The notes below the pieces were generated by a model, which was not told the origin of the DNA, ran no database searches, and was given only the letters and a program-made list of their open reading frames with translations. A program made the translations under genes and the position numbers. Source: Chitinophagales bacterium (lineage in GTDB: Bacteria; Bacteroidota; Bacteroidia; Chitinophagales; Saprospiraceae). Taken from it: 64,000 nt of DNA. The stretch is taken from the NCBI GenBank assembly GCA_013299105.1, contig JAAFJY010000003.1, positions 124,001-188,000 on the forward strand, read 5' to 3'. How positions within the stretch are numbered: the stretch's first letter is position 1; each line of letters opens with the position of its first letter. Of the stretch, positions 61,335-64,000 are shown piece by piece.

Positions 61335-62420
61335 ATGTCAACTACTACCTCCACCCGTTTTCGCGCTGGCGTATTGCACGGCCAGGAAGTGACGGATTTG
61401 CTCAACTATGCCAATGAGCAAAACTTTGCCTTGCCCGCAGTTAACGTGGTGGGCACCAACTCGGTAAATGCCGTATTGGAAACTGCTCGTGAGCTCAATT
61501 CTCCGGTTATCATCCAGTTTTCGCACGGTGGTTCTGCTTTTTTTGCGGGCAAAGGCATGTCAAATGCTGACCAGAAAGCGTCGATCATTGGTGGCATCTC
61601 TGGTGCACATCACGTACACCAGGTGGCCGAAGCATATGGTGTGCCCGTGATTTTACACACGGACCACTGCGCCAAAAACATCTTGCCTTGGGTGGATGGT
61701 CTGTTGACTGCGGGTGAGAAATTTTATGCGCAAAATGGTTATCCTTTGTACAGCTCGCACATGCTAGATTTGTCAGAAGAACCGCTGCATGAGAACATCG
61801 AAATCTGCGTGGAATACTTCAAACGCATGAGCAAAATGGGCATGACCCTGGAAATCGAACTCGGTGTAACTGGTGGTGAAGAAGACGGCGTGGACAACTC
61901 TGACGTTGACAACTCCAAGCTTTATACCCAACCCTCTGAAGTAGACCATGCGTATTCTGAACTGGGTAAAGTGAGCAAAAACTTCACCATTGCCGCCGCT
62001 TTTGGTAATGTACACGGGGTGTACAAGCCTGGAAATGTGCAATTGACGCCCAAAATCCTGAAAAACTCACAGGAATTCATCCGTGCCAAGTACGGCATCG
62101 CTGATTTGAATCCGGTGAACTTCGTATTCCACGGTGGTTCAGGTTCTTCTCGCGAAGAGATCCGCGAAGCCATTGAGTACGGGGCCGTAAAAATGAACAT
62201 CGACACCGATATGCAATGGGCTACCTGGGATGGCATCAGGGCTTATTACGAAAAAAACAAGGCTTATCTGCAAGGCCAAATCGGAAACCCCGAAGGAGAG
62301 GACAAGCCCAACAAGAAATATTACGATCCACGCGTGTGGTTGCGAGAAGGGGAGAAGAGCCTGATTTCACGTTTGAAGGTGGCCTTCGAAGACTTGAACT
62401 GCGTAGACCGCAACAAATGA
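61335..62420 (+). CDS. fbaA: class II fructose-bisphosphate aldolase
   Basis: 361 residues, close to E. coli FbaA (359). Zinc and substrate motifs are present: NFALPAVNVVGTNSVNAVLE, VPVILHTDHCAKN with the zinc ligand histidine, LEIELGVTGGEEDGVDN, FVFHGGSGSS and AVKMNIDTDMQWATW. It cleaves fructose-1,6-bisphosphate to dihydroxyacetone phosphate and glyceraldehyde-3-phosphate, central to glycolysis and gluconeogenesis in the cytosol. The leader is a TTCAACATTTCAAC array, and another TTGAAA array follows the stop. Confidence 0.97.
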   Translation: MSTTTSTRFRAGVLHGQEVTDLLNYANEQNFALPAVNVVGTNSVNAVLETARELNSPVIIQFSHGGSAFFAGKGMSNADQKASIIGGISGAHHVHQVAEAYGVPVILHTDHCAKNILPWVDGLLTAGEKFYAQNGYPLYSSHMLDLSEEPLHENIEICVEYFKRMSKMGMTLEIELGVTGGEEDGVDNSDVDNSKLYTQPSEVDHAYSELGKVSKNFTIAAAFGNVHGVYKPGNVQLTPKILKNSQEFIRAKYGIADLNPVNFVFHGGSGSSREEIREAIEYGAVKMNIDTDMQWATWDGIRAYYEKNKAYLQGQIGNPEGEDKPNKKYYDPRVWLREGEKSLISRLKVAFEDLNCVDRNK

Positions 62421-62426
62421 TTTTTT

Positions 62427-62460
62427 AGTTGAAAGGTTGAAATGTTGAAGGGTTGAAAAG
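62427..62460 (+). repeat. TTGAAATGTTGAAGGGTTG array after aldolase
   Basis: AGTTGAAAGGTTGAAATGTT then GAAGGGTTGAAAAG; 6 bp after the stop codon. Confidence 0.8.
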
Positions 62461-62543
62461 AAACCCCATTGTGTTCATCATTTTTTCTTCAACAGCACGC
62501 TTGGGTTGTGTACTTTCGACATGGCCCAAGCGTTTTTGCTTTT

Positions 62544-63047
62544 ATGAAAACATTTGCCCATTTTTTTCTCTTGTTGGCCATTTTTGGCCTCTTGGCTTGT
62601 GGTTCCAAAAAACAGACTTGTGCTAGCAGTCCGCAGGCCATGTTTACACCCGATATGCGAGGGGTAGAGCAACAACAATTCAAACTGATTGATCAAGTAA
62701 ACAGCGAAGAAGAGGTGCTATTGAAAAATGGCCATCGCCTCAATATTTTACAAAGTGGCTGTGAAAAATTGCGCCAAGAATTCCGGTTCAGCATCCCCGG
62801 ACGCATGAAAACCGACTCGGCTTTGGTGTGGGCCGAGCTGGCCATCCGCGAATTGAGCAACCTTGCACTGATGGATCAACGCCTGCTCCCGATGGGGCAA
62901 TGGGCCATGGCCATCAACTCCAAAAAAGGGGAAATTCGATTGGCTGAAACACTTAGTTTAGGACAAGGGTTTTACGTAAAAATTGACCGCATTCCCAGCG
63001 CTGAAGATGTTATTCTTTTGGTGGTGTTTTCAAATTTTGTGGACTGA
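62544..63047 (+). CDS. small lipoprotein, function unknown
   Basis: 167 residues from the ATG at 62544, chosen because it begins a lipoprotein signal (MKTFAHFFLLLAIFGLLACG; Cys about 19). Upstream in-frame codons are not protein-like. The mature part has no family I recognise; it reads as a mixed alpha/beta domain of about 145 residues (LIDQVNSEEEVLLKNGHRLN, FYVKIDRIPSAEDVILLVVF). It is a single gene 123 bp after the aldolase. Cell-envelope location is inferred from the lipobox. Confidence 0.7.
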   Translation: MKTFAHFFLLLAIFGLLACGSKKQTCASSPQAMFTPDMRGVEQQQFKLIDQVNSEEEVLLKNGHRLNILQSGCEKLRQEFRFSIPGRMKTDSALVWAELAIRELSNLALMDQRLLPMGQWAMAINSKKGEIRLAETLSLGQGFYVKIDRIPSAEDVILLVVFSNFVD

Positions 63048-63216
63048 GCTTGTCGTTCGTCGAAAAATTTAGTGGGCTGTAAATCAATGTGTTTTCAAAA
63101 TTCGGAATCCTAAATTTATTTAAACGTCTATTTTTATGACTCTGATAAACATGAAGTTAACCAAATGATTGACACATTCCGTGTTGACCTTGCTTGGGAA
63201 AATTGCAAAGAAAAAA
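63048..63216. other. intergenic region, no gene seen
   Basis: AT-rich sequence between the lipoprotein gene and the promoter of the candidate RNA. Confidence 0.5.
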
Positions 63217-63248
63217 TTTGACAGGAGCGGTACTTATGATTAGCTTTG
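63217..63248 (+). promoter_or_regulatory. Bacteroidota-type promoter of candidate ncRNA
   Basis: TTTG (63217-63220), 20-bp spacer, TAGCTTTG (63241-63248), full match to the consensus. Confidence 0.65.
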
Positions 63249-63255
63249 TACCATC

Positions 63256-63517
63256 CAAAAAGGAAAGCGAAAAACCAGATGAAGGTCATGTACAATACAC
63301 CAGCACTTCTCAAAGGCTATTGTGTCGCCGACTGTCAGGTTCGCGCCAGCCACCAGGTTTTTGCTTCCAGGTATTTTTTCCATTGAGAGCACTTCATACG
63401 CAAAGATCCACGAACATTTCGCAAGGCCGAAATGCAGCTATTCGTGTCAAGAATATTTTAGTATCAGTAAGTTAGCTTCTGCTCCGCTATGCATCTCATG
63501 GCGGAGTTTTTTGTTTT
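63256..63517 (+). ncRNA. candidate ~260-nt non-coding RNA
   Basis: Bounded by the promoter at 63217-63248 and a strong intrinsic terminator at 63482-63517. The only open frame through it (93 codons from 63194) begins before the promoter, is cysteine- and arginine-rich without family features and lacks sensible codon use. I do not recognise tmRNA, RNase P, SRP or 6S signatures. The next gene (lpd) starts 220 bp beyond the terminator, so it is not a simple leader. Boundaries are predicted from the promoter and terminator alone. Confidence 0.5.
63482..63517 (+). terminator. strong intrinsic terminator
   Basis: CTCCGCTATG (63482-63491) pairs with CATGGCGGAG (63497-63506) over 10 positions including one G-U pair, 5-nt loop, then TTTTTTGTTTTT. 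Confidence 0.85.
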
Positions 63518-63554
63518 TGGAAAATCTGGAGTTTTTAGCAAAACTATGGATGAA

Positions 63555-63584
63555 GTTGAAATGTTGAAGAGTTGAAATGTTGAA
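63555..63584 (+). repeat. TTGAAATGTTGAAGAGTTG array
   Basis: GTTGAAATGTTGAAGAGTTG then AAATGTTGAA; between the RNA candidate and lpd. Confidence 0.8.
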
Positions 63585-63695
63585 TAGAATGAGGCGTTTC
63601 CCAAAACATTTAGGCCAAGTTTTTACATGAAATTCTAAGTTTAGTCCTCATTTTTCGCAGCGCAGCCCTTATCTTGTGGCGATTTTGCCAAATAG

Positions 63696-64000
<305 letters not shown>

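Noticed and set aside
63194-63475. 93-codon frame through the candidate ncRNA
   Set aside because: The consensus promoter lies inside it, so the start would not be transcribed; composition is not protein-like.

Overview
The window is chromosomal DNA of a Bacteroidota member. The signs are TPR-linked histidine kinases, a MacAB/TolC-type efflux locus with a sigma-54 regulator, DUF3667 and VCBS/ASPIC-UnbV proteins, promoters of the TTTG-N19/20-TAnnTTTG type, and start codons with no clear Shine-Dalgarno sequence. A Saprospiraceae-like (Haliscomenobacter-type) source is my inference from gene flavour; no rRNA or tRNA is present to test it.

Layout. 1-18 kb is mostly housekeeping and surface functions. 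It holds a truncated VCBS/UnbV surface protein, a lipoprotein, two tandem TPR histidine kinases (one with a degenerate ATPase domain), a 1 kb gap with two related small-RNA candidates, a DUF3667 membrane protein, gatB, small secreted and nuclease-like proteins, an aspartate aminotransferase, an acyl-CoA carboxylase beta subunit and an EVE protein. 18.2-42.3 kb is an accessory island. It contains (i) an EAD11-like/iSTAND-like protein, a MoxR AAA+ ATPase and a 1631-residue three-TM protein with degenerate vWA-like and FGE-sulfatase domains; (ii) a repeat-rich zone with a frameshifted DUF2442 gene, a 167-bp foldback and a doubly stopped IS110 transposase with its upstream non-coding region; (iii) an esterase-SMP30 fusion, a decayed ConA-like gene, a Fic protein with a palindromic upstream site and an S10 peptidase; (iv) a CHAT protease overlapping a transmembrane nSTAND-WD40 ATPase, followed by two secreted proteins, one with a ricin-type lectin domain.

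42.3-53 kb is an efflux and regulation locus: HlyD-type adaptor, TolC-type channel, MacB-type ATPase, two permeases, an NtrC-type regulator, its kinase and a DedA protein. A sigma-54-like promoter and an upstream inverted repeat precede the adaptor, which suggests a self-regulated circuit. 53-64 kb holds an AAA_14/DUF4143 ATPase, a YffB/ArsC-like protein, a TspO-like membrane protein, a LuxR regulator with a TPR histidine kinase, trxB, a class II aldolase, a lipoprotein, a possible ~260-nt ncRNA and the start of lpd.

Several dispersed intergenic repeat families (hairpin-plus-CACGGATGA element, TTGAAATGTTGAA arrays, TTAATGG arrays, GACAGGGC palindromes) recur across the window, often directly before start codons or over stop codons. 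The most notable systems are the two membrane-spanning conflict or signalling modules at 18.3-25.9 kb and 35.2-42.3 kb.
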